This document shows, piece by piece, positions 7,206 to 14,043 of a DNA stretch of 15,872 nucleotides (the first letter of the stretch is position 1; each line of letters starts with the position of its first letter). Made by a program: the position numbers and the translations under genes. The notes beneath the pieces are model-generated. The model saw only the letters and a program-made list of their open reading frames with translations, was not told where the DNA came from and made no database searches. The stretch covers positions 1-15,872 of the forward strand of contig CAZAGT010000087.1 of assembly GCA_964484515.1 (NCBI GenBank), written 5' to 3'. This DNA comes from CAZAGT01 sp964484515 (lineage in GTDB: Bacteria; Desulfobacterota; DSM-4660; Desulfatiglandales; HGW-15).

Positions 7206-8169
7206 AGAGACCATGTATGGCGTTTCATTGAAGGGGATGCGGGCCGTTTTGGGTGAAACGCTGGTCGAGTTGGGGCACCGTAACCACCGGTTGGTGGTCA
7301 TCGATTGTGAGACGGGGACGGCTACCAATATCGTCGGTTTTAAGCGGGCCTTCCCGGATCGCTACGTCACCACCGGCGTGGCGGAGCAAAACGGGGTCAG
7401 TTTCGCCTTCGGTGTCGCCCGCTCGGGCTATCTGCCCGTCGTGCCCCTTTTCGGAGCCTTCCTCACCAAACGGGCCTACGACCAGATATTCATCCAAGTG
7501 GCCTACGCCAATGCCAATGTGAAGTTGATCGGTTGTTACGCCGGGCTCACGTCACCCAATACCGGCGCGACCCATCAGACGATCAACGATGTCGCCATGA
7601 TGAGATCATTACCCAACATGCTGGTCCTTGAACCTGCCGATTCATCTGAATTGAAAGATGCCCTTTTTGCGATCGTTGAATACGAGGGGCCGGTCTATCT
7701 CCGTATGATCCGCGGAGACATCCCGCAATACGATGGTAGGGTCGTGCCTGTAGACCACCAGTTCCGCCTGGACAAGTCGACGGTCCTGCGGGAGGGCCGC
7801 GATGTCAGCCTGATCGGTAGCGGACTGATGGTCGCGCGGTGCATGGAGGCCGCCGAAATACTGCAAAGAGAGGGGATCGAGGCCGAGGTCGTCAACTGTT
7901 CGGCTATAAAGCCCTTGGATGCTGAAACCATCCTGCGGTCGGTTCGCAAGACCAACCGTGCGGTCACGGCCGAGAATCACTCCATCATCGGTGGCGTGGG
8001 CGGTGCCGTGGCGGAGATGCTCAGCGAGAAGCATCCCGTCCGCCTGAAGCGCGTCGGCATTATGGACAAATTCGGGGAGTCCGCAGCCCTGGAAGACCTC
8101 TTTCTAAAATATGGATTGACCAGCCAGGCCGTCGTCGATGCCGCCAAAGGGCTTCTGAGAGCCGATTGA
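7198..8169 (+). CDS. Transketolase, C-terminal (pyrimidine-binding) subunit
   Basis: This 323-residue partner of the preceding gene contains the pyrimidine domain and the C-terminal transketolase domain. The catalytic Glu is Glu63 in TTGVAEQN (58-65). TSPNTGATHQ and LEPADSSELK are conserved family blocks, and the C-domain begins near 190 (VSLIGSGLMV). Compared with one-piece transketolases the two subunits add to about 620 residues, as expected. The start at 7198 overlaps the first gene's TGA by 8 bases and has SD GGAGG 9 bases upstream, so translation is probably coupled. A longer frame from 7129 lies inside the first subunit and is not used. 1-deoxyxylulose-5-phosphate synthase is excluded because that is a single, longer protein with different linkers. 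Confidence 0.93.
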   Translation: MNEETMYGVSLKGMRAVLGETLVELGHRNHRLVVIDCETGTATNIVGFKRAFPDRYVTTGVAEQNGVSFAFGVARSGYLPVVPLFGAFLTKRAYDQIFIQVAYANANVKLIGCYAGLTSPNTGATHQTINDVAMMRSLPNMLVLEPADSSELKDALFAIVEYEGPVYLRMIRGDIPQYDGRVVPVDHQFRLDKSTVLREGRDVSLIGSGLMVARCMEAAEILQREGIEAEVVNCSAIKPLDAETILRSVRKTNRAVTAENHSIIGGVGGAVAEMLSEKHPVRLKRVGIMDKFGESAALEDLFLKYGLTSQAVVDAAKGLLRAD

Positions 8170-8173
8170 TCCT

Positions 8174-8229
8174 GCTCGCACATGGGCGTAGCTGACTCCC
8201 GTGACGACAGGTGGCGAGCCTCATTTTTT
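8174..8229 (+). terminator. Likely terminator of the transketolase operon
   Basis: Five bases after the stop codon, GCTCGC (8174-8179) pairs with GCGAGC (8214-8219). The stem can extend by AC/GT with one bulge, enclosing a partly structured loop (GGG/CCC and CGT/ACG pairs). Six T residues follow at 8224-8229, four bases after the stem. The stem is imperfect and the loop long, so this is moderate evidence. Confidence 0.45.
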
Positions 8230-8256
8230 GATTGTATATCAGGCTGCGTGTATTAT
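8228..8256 (+). promoter_or_regulatory. Sigma-70 type promoter for a candidate small RNA
   Basis: TTGATT (8228-8233, four of six consensus) and TATTAT (8251-8256, five of six) are exactly 17 bases apart. Transcription would begin near 8263. No protein gene lies downstream on this strand before 9114, but an intrinsic terminator is found at 8307-8343. This is the best promoter match I see in the window. Confidence 0.55.
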
Positions 8257-8262
8257 TTTAAA

Positions 8263-8343
8263 ATTGAATAGAGCATGTGGTTTCATCATACTCTATCCTC
8301 CTTTGACCCCTCGAGTTCCCTCCTTATCTCGGGGGGTTTTTTT
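8263..8343 (+). ncRNA. Candidate small RNA with two anti-Shine-Dalgarno segments
   Basis: Predicted from promoter plus terminator; about 81 nt. It has a 5' hairpin (8268-8277 with 8287-8296; nine pairs, one mismatch, 9-base loop), a single-stranded linker with CCTCCTTT (8297-8304), and a terminator hairpin whose loop holds CCCTCCTT (8318-8325). Both segments complement AAGGAGG, the SD used by many genes in this very window. That layout resembles C-rich, RBS-targeting sRNAs such as RsaE/RoxS or the alphaproteobacterial cuckoo RNAs, though no homology is claimed. The other strand reads as an SD plus a 16-codon frame, which is the main alternative. Confidence 0.4.
8307..8343 (+). terminator. Intrinsic terminator
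   Basis: CCCC-T-CGAG (8307-8315, one bulged T) pairs with CTCGGGGG (8328-8335) around a 12-base C-rich loop, and seven T residues follow (8337-8343). The polarity is plus only, because the other strand has no T-tract after the stem. It would end the candidate small RNA and catch read-through from the transketolase genes. Confidence 0.72.
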
Positions 8344-8390
8344 ATCTCAGCATGAGCCCTGCCAACAGACCGATTAGGACCTAGCTCGGC

Positions 8391-8909
8391 CTATTCAGTG
8401 AAGGCCTTGAATAGCATGCTCGCACCAACCATGGAGGTGCCATGGTACGCGGCGTCAAAGATGTCCTGATCGCGCCAGCCCATTTCGCGCAGGGCATCGA
8501 TATCGGCCTTCTTCACCTCATCGGGGGTCTTGACCACCTTGAGCACGAAGAGGAGGAGGGCCTTTTGCGATTCTTCGAGGGGAGCCTGCTCCGGATGGTT
8601 CCTCAGGGCCTCCAGGTCCTCTTCCGACATCTCGCCCGCTTGTTTCAAGATACCGGCGTTGAGATTGATGCAAAACTGATAGTCATAGGCGTTCGCCGCC
8701 AGGTAGCGAATCATGGCCAGAAGCCCCATATCCAATCTTTCATGGTTCAGGTAGTAACGAATGATGCCGCTCTGTTGCAGCGCCAGCTCCGGGCTCGCAC
8801 TCATCAACACCAGGGGCTCGGGCACCGGAACCTGAGACGGCATAACGGAATAGGCTTCGGCGACCTTGCCGGTCGCCTCTTCGGGCCTTACATGACTCAG
8901 CATGAACAT
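8391..8909 (-). CDS. AhpD/carboxymuconolactone decarboxylase-fold protein, degenerate redox motif
   Basis: This 172-residue, mostly helical cytoplasmic protein is similar in layout to peroxidase-related CMD-domain proteins. It opens MFMLSHVRPEEATGKV and contains an alpha-helical core from about 40 to 170. In active relatives the centre reads CxxC followed four residues later by His. Here the matching place reads Y77-Q-F-C80-I-N-L-N84, so the first Cys and the His are missing and only one Cys stays. The start at 8909 has SD AAGGAGG 8 bases upstream; an in-frame ATG at 8975 lacks such a site and would translate the SD. It is transcribed divergently from the metallophosphoesterase. Function is unknown; a thiol-peroxidase role is unlikely with this centre. 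Confidence 0.75.
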   Translation of the reverse strand: MFMLSHVRPEEATGKVAEAYSVMPSQVPVPEPLVLMSASPELALQQSGIIRYYLNHERLDMGLLAMIRYLAANAYDYQFCINLNAGILKQAGEMSEEDLEALRNHPEQAPLEESQKALLLFVLKVVKTPDEVKKADIDALREMGWRDQDIFDAAYHGTSMVGASMLFKAFTE

Positions 8910-8957
8910 CTTGATTTCCTCCTTGGCTTCTGGGATGAATGGTGGGGATATCCTGCG

Positions 8958-8992
8958 GACGTCATATGCGGGCACAGCCCGCGCTCAACGTC
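8958..8992. repeat. Symmetric interrupted dyad between divergent genes
   Basis: GACGT (8958-8962), five bases, GCGGGC (8968-8973), ACA, GCCCGC (8977-8982), five bases, ACGTC (8988-8992). All arms are perfect and the spacing is symmetric. In RNA it would be a hairpin with a 5x5 internal loop in the leader of the CMD-fold gene; in DNA it could be a two-part operator serving both divergent genes. Confidence 0.5.
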
Positions 8993-9053
8993 TCATAAGC
9001 CTCATTCATAGCCTCCGCAAGCCCTGCCGGTCAAGGGGTGGATACGCTGTTTA

Positions 9054-9063
9054 GGTACGTACC
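9054..9063. repeat. 10-bp palindrome GGTACGTACC
   Basis: A perfect palindrome 50 bases before the metallophosphoesterase start, in the gap shared with the divergent CMD-fold gene. It may be a regulator site; short palindromes also occur by chance. Confidence 0.3.
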
Positions 9064-9113
9064 CAATGGTAGCGAGAGCAGGCGCAAGCGAATATGTCGA
9101 AGTAGGAGGAAAG

Positions 9114-11075
9114 ATGAAGATAACAGCTTGGGCTTTCATCTTACTTTGCAGCACCCTCGCGATTCCATATGACTACGGTGCCGCCCTTACGAAGGAGGAC
9201 ATTCCCGCCTCCTACACCAATATCTTTATCGACACGGCCGGACGACTCCACATCAAGGACCCCAACGGCAACCGCTACGATCTTCGGTCCGAAACTCCCA
9301 GGTATTCCCTCAATATGCTGCGTGGCAACCCCCGGGGTTCGGCAAAGGGTATCGATTTCCATTTCAAAGATAGCGAGCACGGAATCACCCTCGACGCGGG
9401 TAGACTCTATTACGGATTCATCAAGTACGGCGACGGACGCTATAACTTGCCTGTCTACTACAAGGACTTTAGCAAGATCGCCGAAGGCCGGGCCGGCATC
9501 AACATCGCCGACACGCTCGACGGCCGATACGATATGATCGACTGGGAGACGATCCGTCGGGGAACACTCGGGTACCGCGTGGTGGACGAAGAGGGAAACG
9601 TACTCTACGACGGCAAGATCGCCTTCGTAGGAAAGGGGCCTTTCAAGGTCGACACCTGCATCATCGAAGGACCGTTTGTACACAAACTCGGACCGCACGG
9701 CCTGACCGTCTCCTTTGAAACGAATCGGCCGGCCCGAGGCGAGGTAACCATCAACGGCCAGATCTTTTCCGATGCGGGCAACACATTGAAACACGAAATC
9801 CCGGTTGGGGGCCTTTCCCCTGACACCCTCTATCCATACACCGTGACTACGGATGAAGGCCTGCAGCGGCAGGACCATGAAATTCGGACGGCACCTGCGC
9901 CGGGCTCCAGGAAACCGTTTACGTTTGCCTATGCGTGTGACTCACGCGCCGGTCCGGGCGGCGGGGAGAGGGATATCGGCAATGTCAATGCCTACATGAT
10001 GAAAAAAATCATGGCCCTGGTCTGTGAGAGGGATGCGGCCTTTCTGCAATTCACGGGCGACTTGATAGACGGCTACGCAAACAGCATCCCCGAGCAGCGG
10101 GTGGAATACGGCAATTGGAAACGGGCCATCGAGCCCTGGGCGAGCTATATCCCGGTCGTCCCTGCCTTCGGGAATCACGAGTCTTTGGTCTACCTCTGGG
10201 AAGACGGCTCCGCGTTGGGCATGGTCTGTGATCGGTTCCCCTATGAGTCGGAGTCGGCCGAGGCCGTCTTCGCGGATGAGTTCGTAAATCCTGAAAACGG
10301 GCCGCAGAGCGAGGATGGAGCGGCCTATGACCCTGACCCAAACCAGACTGACTTCCCGAGTTATAGGGAGAATGTCTTCTACTACGTCTACGACAACGTG
10401 GGAATGGTCGTGCTCAATTCAAATTACTGGTATAGCTATAATCTGCCTGAGAAGACCTATATCGGCGGGAATCTGCATGGCTACTTCATGGACAACCAGC
10501 TGGCGTGGTTGGTGAGGACGCTCGAACGCTTGGAAGAAAATCCGAACATCGATTTCGTTTTCGTAACCCAGCACGCGCCGGCCTTTCCCAGTGCCGGCCA
10601 TGTGGACGACGCTATGTGGTACGCCGGCTCCAATCACCCAAGGCCCTATGTAGCAGGAAGACCCGTTCCGGACGGGATCATTGAGAGGCGGGATGCGTAC
10701 TGGCAGGTACTCCTGGATCACCCCAAGGTCGTCGCCGTCCTCACGGGTGACGATCACAACTTCAGCATGTTACAGGTCAAGGAAGGGGTGGGCATCTACG
10801 ACAGACGAAGTTACACGCCTCGTCGCCCTCTGAAGCTCACACGACCCATCTGGCATATCAACAACGGTGCTGCCGGCGCGCCCTATCACAGCCGTGAATG
10901 GACACCCTGGTATGATCACCTTGAAGGCTTCACAACTCAGAACGCCGTCGTCTTCTTCCACATCGACGGCCCACGCGTTGAGATCGAAGTCATCAATCCC
11001 GATACCCTAGAGAAGATAGTTCCACGCCGCCTGCTTGTTCATGGAATTGGCTCGCTTCAGCGACAGGCCCAATAG
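9114..11075 (+). CDS. Secreted metallophosphoesterase, purple acid phosphatase-like
   Basis: This 653-residue protein begins with a signal peptide (MKITAWAFILLCSTLA, cleavage perhaps near residue 24), so it likely acts in the periplasm or outside. Residues about 25-175 form a beta-rich domain I cannot place. About 181-262 looks like the fibronectin-like N-domain of purple acid phosphatases (SPDTLYPYTV). The catalytic domain follows with metal ligands Asp276 (CDSRAG), GDLID (315-319), GNHE (353-356) and His487 (TQHAP). The last motif is G-D-D-H (545-548) instead of the usual GHxH. The start at 9114 is chosen for SD AGGAGG and the signal peptide; a longer frame from 9066 would put 16 residues before it. 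It probably hydrolyses phosphate mono- or diesters; the substrate is unknown. Its 3' end is 13 bases from a convergent gene. Confidence 0.85.
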   Translation: MKITAWAFILLCSTLAIPYDYGAALTKEDIPASYTNIFIDTAGRLHIKDPNGNRYDLRSETPRYSLNMLRGNPRGSAKGIDFHFKDSEHGITLDAGRLYYGFIKYGDGRYNLPVYYKDFSKIAEGRAGINIADTLDGRYDMIDWETIRRGTLGYRVVDEEGNVLYDGKIAFVGKGPFKVDTCIIEGPFVHKLGPHGLTVSFETNRPARGEVTINGQIFSDAGNTLKHEIPVGGLSPDTLYPYTVTTDEGLQRQDHEIRTAPAPGSRKPFTFAYACDSRAGPGGGERDIGNVNAYMMKKIMALVCERDAAFLQFTGDLIDGYANSIPEQRVEYGNWKRAIEPWASYIPVVPAFGNHESLVYLWEDGSALGMVCDRFPYESESAEAVFADEFVNPENGPQSEDGAAYDPDPNQTDFPSYRENVFYYVYDNVGMVVLNSNYWYSYNLPEKTYIGGNLHGYFMDNQLAWLVRTLERLEENPNIDFVFVTQHAPAFPSAGHVDDAMWYAGSNHPRPYVAGRPVPDGIIERRDAYWQVLLDHPKVVAVLTGDDHNFSMLQVKEGVGIYDRRSYTPRRPLKLTRPIWHINNGAAGAPYHSREWTPWYDHLEGFTTQNAVVFFHIDGPRVEIEVINPDTLEKIVPRRLLVHGIGSLQRQAQ

Positions 11076-11088
11076 ATATATCCCTTAG

Positions 11089-11577
11089 CTAATGCTTCAT
11101 TGCCAAGGGCATAAGCGCTCGAACCTTCTCAACAATCTCCTGCGCAATCTCCGACGATCGGCCGGTCTTCGACGCGGCCGTGACGGCATCGACGCCCGCC
11201 GGCGGCTTCCCGCAATCCTCACCATCGGCGGTCGTAATGAGAAACACTTTCTCCCTGGCCTCGAACTCTTTTAGGAAATCGCTGACCGCCCGGTTCAACC
11301 TCCATGCAATACACGTGTTGGCGATGATGACGGCATTGTACTCCTCCGGCGACTCTGCTTCGAGTTCCGCCACATCGACAACCCGGATGTAACACGCATC
11401 CTCCTTGAGCGCATCGGTCACCTGAGTCACGATGCTCTCCTTGAACGCGCTTTGCTGGGTGGCGATAAGGACCTTGCGGCCGCAGTTGACCACATCGCCG
11501 ATCTCCAATCTCTCGACGGGCCGAATCGCACAGCCCCCAAAGGCCACACACCCAAAGATCAAAAGGCAACGATACAT
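11089..11577 (-). CDS. Flavodoxin-like lipoprotein
   Basis: A 162-residue protein with a lipoprotein signal: MYRCLLIF, then a lipobox-like F-G-G-C with Cys16 as the modified residue. The rest follows an alternating beta/alpha pattern of flavodoxin-like proteins: strand KVLIAT (35-40), helix, strand ACYIRVVDV (61-69), then YNAVIIANTC (80-89), helix, KVFLITTADGED (110-121), and a C-terminal helix EIAQEIVEKVRAL. The usual FMN phosphate loop (T-x-T-G-N-T) is not present; at that place it reads ATQQSAFKES. A frame beginning at 11715 adds residues before the signal and is not favoured. It lies 68 bases after the four-helix membrane protein on the same strand, probably co-transcribed. Redox activity is uncertain. 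Confidence 0.68.
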   Translation of the reverse strand: MYRCLLIFGCVAFGGCAIRPVERLEIGDVVNCGRKVLIATQQSAFKESIVTQVTDALKEDACYIRVVDVAELEAESPEEYNAVIIANTCIAWRLNRAVSDFLKEFEAREKVFLITTADGEDCGKPPAGVDAVTAASKTGRSSEIAQEIVEKVRALMPLAMKH

Positions 11578-11645
11578 AGCATACAAGCCTTTCGTTTCGT
11601 TTTCAGCGCAAACGCCGTGCCGCATCCACAATCGATCCATGGCTG

Positions 11646-12041
11646 CTATTTCCGCATGATGAGCGCGGCCAGGATTCCGCCAAGGGTCGCCTGTACCAGG
11701 ACACTCAAGAACCATGTCAGGGCCATTCGGTAGGGGATCGGCAACACCGAATAGGTCCCGTATCCCATGCCGATACCGACCGCGACTCCGTACAGGAGGC
11801 CGAATTGAATCCCTTGGCTAAGGCTCTTGTCAGTGGCAAGCCAGGCGAATATGCAGACAAACGCGAAGGCCTGAATAAGCATCGTCACGTACATCAGGGC
11901 CGTCTTCATCTCAGCCATCGGTCGCCAGAGTTCGGAAGTGGCCTCATAGGCGGAACGCAAGATCACGCCATTGACCACAAAATCGAGCACGGCCCAAAGG
12001 ATGAATACCACCAACCCTGACACTACGATCTTCTTGAACAT
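11646..12041 (-). CDS. Four-helix integral membrane protein, unknown function
   Basis: A 131-residue protein with four predicted membrane helices at about 5-27, 48-69, 77-99 and 105-127, and a short polar loop SAYEATSELWRPMAEM (30-45) after the first helix. It ends in a positive tail (IMRK). The start has SD AAAGGAGG 5 bases upstream. Small four-helix proteins of the DUF1761-like kind share this arrangement, but I cannot assign it firmly. It sits between an SDR-DUF2867 gene (114 bases upstream) and a flavodoxin-like lipoprotein gene (68 bases downstream), all on the minus strand. No function is claimed. Confidence 0.75.
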   Translation of the reverse strand: MFKKIVVSGLVVFILWAVLDFVVNGVILRSAYEATSELWRPMAEMKTALMYVTMLIQAFAFVCIFAWLATDKSLSQGIQFGLLYGVAVGIGMGYGTYSVLPIPYRMALTWFLSVLVQATLGGILAALIMRK

Positions 12042-12155
12042 GTGACCCTCCTTTGCTCCCTTGCCCTTCTGCGGAAATCAATCCTCAACGGTGCTGAACC
12101 CGCGAAATCCCACAGTGGTTCTGCCCGGGGCTTGGACGGTGTGCCTCGATCCACC

Positions 12156-13700
12156 TCATGGTGACTTTGGATTGTAATGGCAGACGTACGCTCGCCCCGG
12201 TGCAAAACGGTCGGGTCCCCGCACGATCGGCCTTCCCACGGCCTCGGCAATACCCTTCAACATGCCGCTGAAGACCCACTGATGAAACGGATACAGGACG
12301 TACCAGTAGATCAACCCCGAAAGCCCGCTCGGCAGGTACCTGGAGAGCTGCTGAAGTTCCGTACGGCCGTCTCTCAGAGGGTGAATTGTAAATTCGAGTG
12401 TGGCCTCTCCCGGGAACTTCATCTCGGCCAAAAGCTGAAGCCGACGGGGCGCTTCAATCTCCAACACCCTGAAAAAATCGACGGCATCACCCGTATAGAG
12501 TTCAGTTGGATGGCGCCGGCCCCGTCGAAGACCACTTCCGCCGACCGCGCGATCGATAGCCCCGCGCAACAGCCACAAGAAATCAGCGGAATACCAGCCC
12601 ATGCGTCCGCCGATCCTGCCAATCGGCTGCCACACCTCTTCCGGGCTTGCCTGTAGCACAATCCGGTAACCGGCCTCCATCACCGTACCGCCGGCGTAGG
12701 GAGCGTCTCCGCATTGAAGCCATTCCGGGATGGGTATCGACCCGGCATCGGTCCAGCAGGTATCGACACACTCATTCTTTACGAGCCCCAGAGCAAGGCG
12801 GATCGTCTCCCGGCAGCCGAGCAGGTCCTGAGGGATGATCGCTCGGATGCGGTCCTCGCGGCACACCACCGGGTTGCTCAGGCCCTCGGCCAGCGGTTTG
12901 GCGATGTAGGCCGGGACCGGTGTCACCAGGTGAATCCAGTAGGAAGTCAGGCGCGGTGTGAGTACCGGAACGGGGATGATCCAGCGCTTCGCCAGACCGG
13001 CCTCCTCGGCGTATATCTCCATCAAGCGCTGGTACGTGAGGACGTCGGGACCGCCGATGTCATAGGTTCGCCCCGCGGTCTCCTCGTGCTCGAGACAGCC
13101 CTGGAGGTAATTGAGAACGTTTCGAATCGCAATCGGCTGGACCGGATTTCGCACCCAGCGCGGCGTCGTCATGATCGGAAGCCGTTCGACGAGATAGCGC
13201 AGGATTTCAAAAGAGGCGCTCCCCGAGCCCAGGATCATGGCGGCTCGCAAGAACGTGGTGGGAATGGAACTTGCCTGGAGGATACGGGCGACCTCGGTCC
13301 TCGATCGGAGGTGTTTGCTCAGCCGATCGTCTTCGACACCAAGCCCGCCCAGATAGATGATTCTCTTCAGGTCTGCCGCTTCAGCCGCCCGCGCCATGTT
13401 CCGGGCGGCCTTCCGGTCGGCCGCACTGAAGTCTGCGTGGCGGGGATTCATGGAATGAACGAGGTAAAAGGCGGCCCAACAGCCGTGAACGGCCTTGGCG
13501 AAGGCGTCATAGTCGAGGACATCGGCCTGGGCCGTTTCCACGAGCGGGTTCTCGGCCCAGGGCCGCGATCTCAACTTGGATAACGATCGACCCACGACCC
13601 GTACCCGGTGCCCCGCCTCCAGGAGCTGGGGCACCAAACGGCCGCCCACGTACCCTGTAGCACCGGTGACTAGGACAGGTTCGGATCGATGAGGTTTCAT
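12156..13700 (-). CDS. SDR-family NAD(P)-binding protein fused to DUF2867
   Basis: A 514-residue two-domain cytoplasmic protein. The first half is an atypical/extended short-chain dehydrogenase: nucleotide-binding TGATGYVGG (12-20), Arg38 after strand 2 (NADP preference likely), and IIYLGGLG (115-122). LSKHLRSR (128-135) stands where classical members have YxxxK, so this is the catalytic-Tyr-less subgroup. The second part, about 340-505, matches the DUF2867 layout (WYSADFLW, GLRRGRRHP and TGDAVDFFRV). This fusion is a recognised family (often annotated as SDR with DUF2867); its substrate is not known. The start at 13700 has only a moderate SD (CAGGA). The plus-strand frame through it at 12714-13583 is a shadow. 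Confidence 0.9.
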   Translation of the reverse strand: MKPHRSEPVLVTGATGYVGGRLVPQLLEAGHRVRVVGRSLSKLRSRPWAENPLVETAQADVLDYDAFAKAVHGCWAAFYLVHSMNPRHADFSAADRKAARNMARAAEAADLKRIIYLGGLGVEDDRLSKHLRSRTEVARILQASSIPTTFLRAAMILGSGSASFEILRYLVERLPIMTTPRWVRNPVQPIAIRNVLNYLQGCLEHEETAGRTYDIGGPDVLTYQRLMEIYAEEAGLAKRWIIPVPVLTPRLTSYWIHLVTPVPAYIAKPLAEGLSNPVVCREDRIRAIIPQDLLGCRETIRLALGLVKNECVDTCWTDAGSIPIPEWLQCGDAPYAGGTVMEAGYRIVLQASPEEVWQPIGRIGGRMGWYSADFLWLLRGAIDRAVGGSGLRRGRRHPTELYTGDAVDFFRVLEIEAPRRLQLLAEMKFPGEATLEFTIHPLRDGRTELQQLSRYLPSGLSGLIYWYVLYPFHQWVFSGMLKGIAEAVGRPIVRGPDRFAPGRAYVCHYNPKSP

Positions 13701-13737
13701 TTCTGATTCCTGCTGAGGCTGTAAACCTCCGGCGGAT

Positions 13738-13773
13738 TCAAGGTTGAGGGATCAAGGTTCAAGGTTCAGAGGT
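13738..13773. repeat. Tandem heptamer repeat TCAAGGT
   Basis: Units in register: TCAAGGT, TGAGGGA, TCAAGGT, TCAAGGT, then TCAGAGGT. It lies 38 bases upstream of the SDR start. Period 7 is the same as the unrelated GGCTTGA array at 5769-5799. Confidence 0.65.
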
Positions 13774-13798
13774 TACAGGATTCTGATAGCTGGCGGCT

Positions 13799-13826
13799 CC
13801 CTAATTGTGCTTTGGCGTAATTAGGG
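13799..13826. repeat. Inverted repeat CCCTAATT/AATTAGGG
   Basis: Perfect 8-base arms around a 12-base spacer, about 100 bases upstream of the SDR start. Without a T-tract directly after it on either strand, an operator is more likely than a terminator. Confidence 0.45.
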
Positions 13827-13851
13827 GCTAAGACTTGCCTTTTTTGCCATG

Positions 13852-13866
13852 ATAGTTCTAAACTAT
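13852..13866. repeat. Dyad ATAGTT-CTA-AACTAT
   Basis: Perfect 6-base arms with a 3-base centre, the size of a dimeric repressor half-site pair. It lies between two divergent genes; the cognate regulator is unknown. Confidence 0.35.
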
Positions 13867-14043
13867 GCCCAGCGCAAAGGATATTCAGAGACGCATCCCT
13901 TTCCTTCATTGACACTGCCGTTGCATCTAGAACTCTTCCAGTAACGGTTTACTCCCTTTTGCGCGATAGGCTGCACGTTACAGGGGAGGACAAAGTGTCT
14001 AGCCCCATTTTAGCGACTACATTCCGAAGGCTGATTCCCTTTC

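Noticed and set aside
8910..8975. Earlier start for the CMD-fold protein
   Set aside because: The SD AAGGAGG would be translated; the ATG at 8909 is properly spaced.
9066..9113. Earlier start for the metallophosphoesterase
   Set aside because: It would place 16 residues before a clear signal peptide, and the good SD AGGAGG lies just before 9114.
9141..9878. 245-codon minus frame inside the metallophosphoesterase gene
   Set aside because: Antisense to a gene with signal peptide and metal motifs; no SD and no recognisable domain.
12714..13583. 289-codon plus-strand frame opposite the SDR-DUF2867 gene
   Set aside because: It lies fully inside a well-supported gene on the other strand, has no family resemblance, and is a by-product of high GC at third positions.
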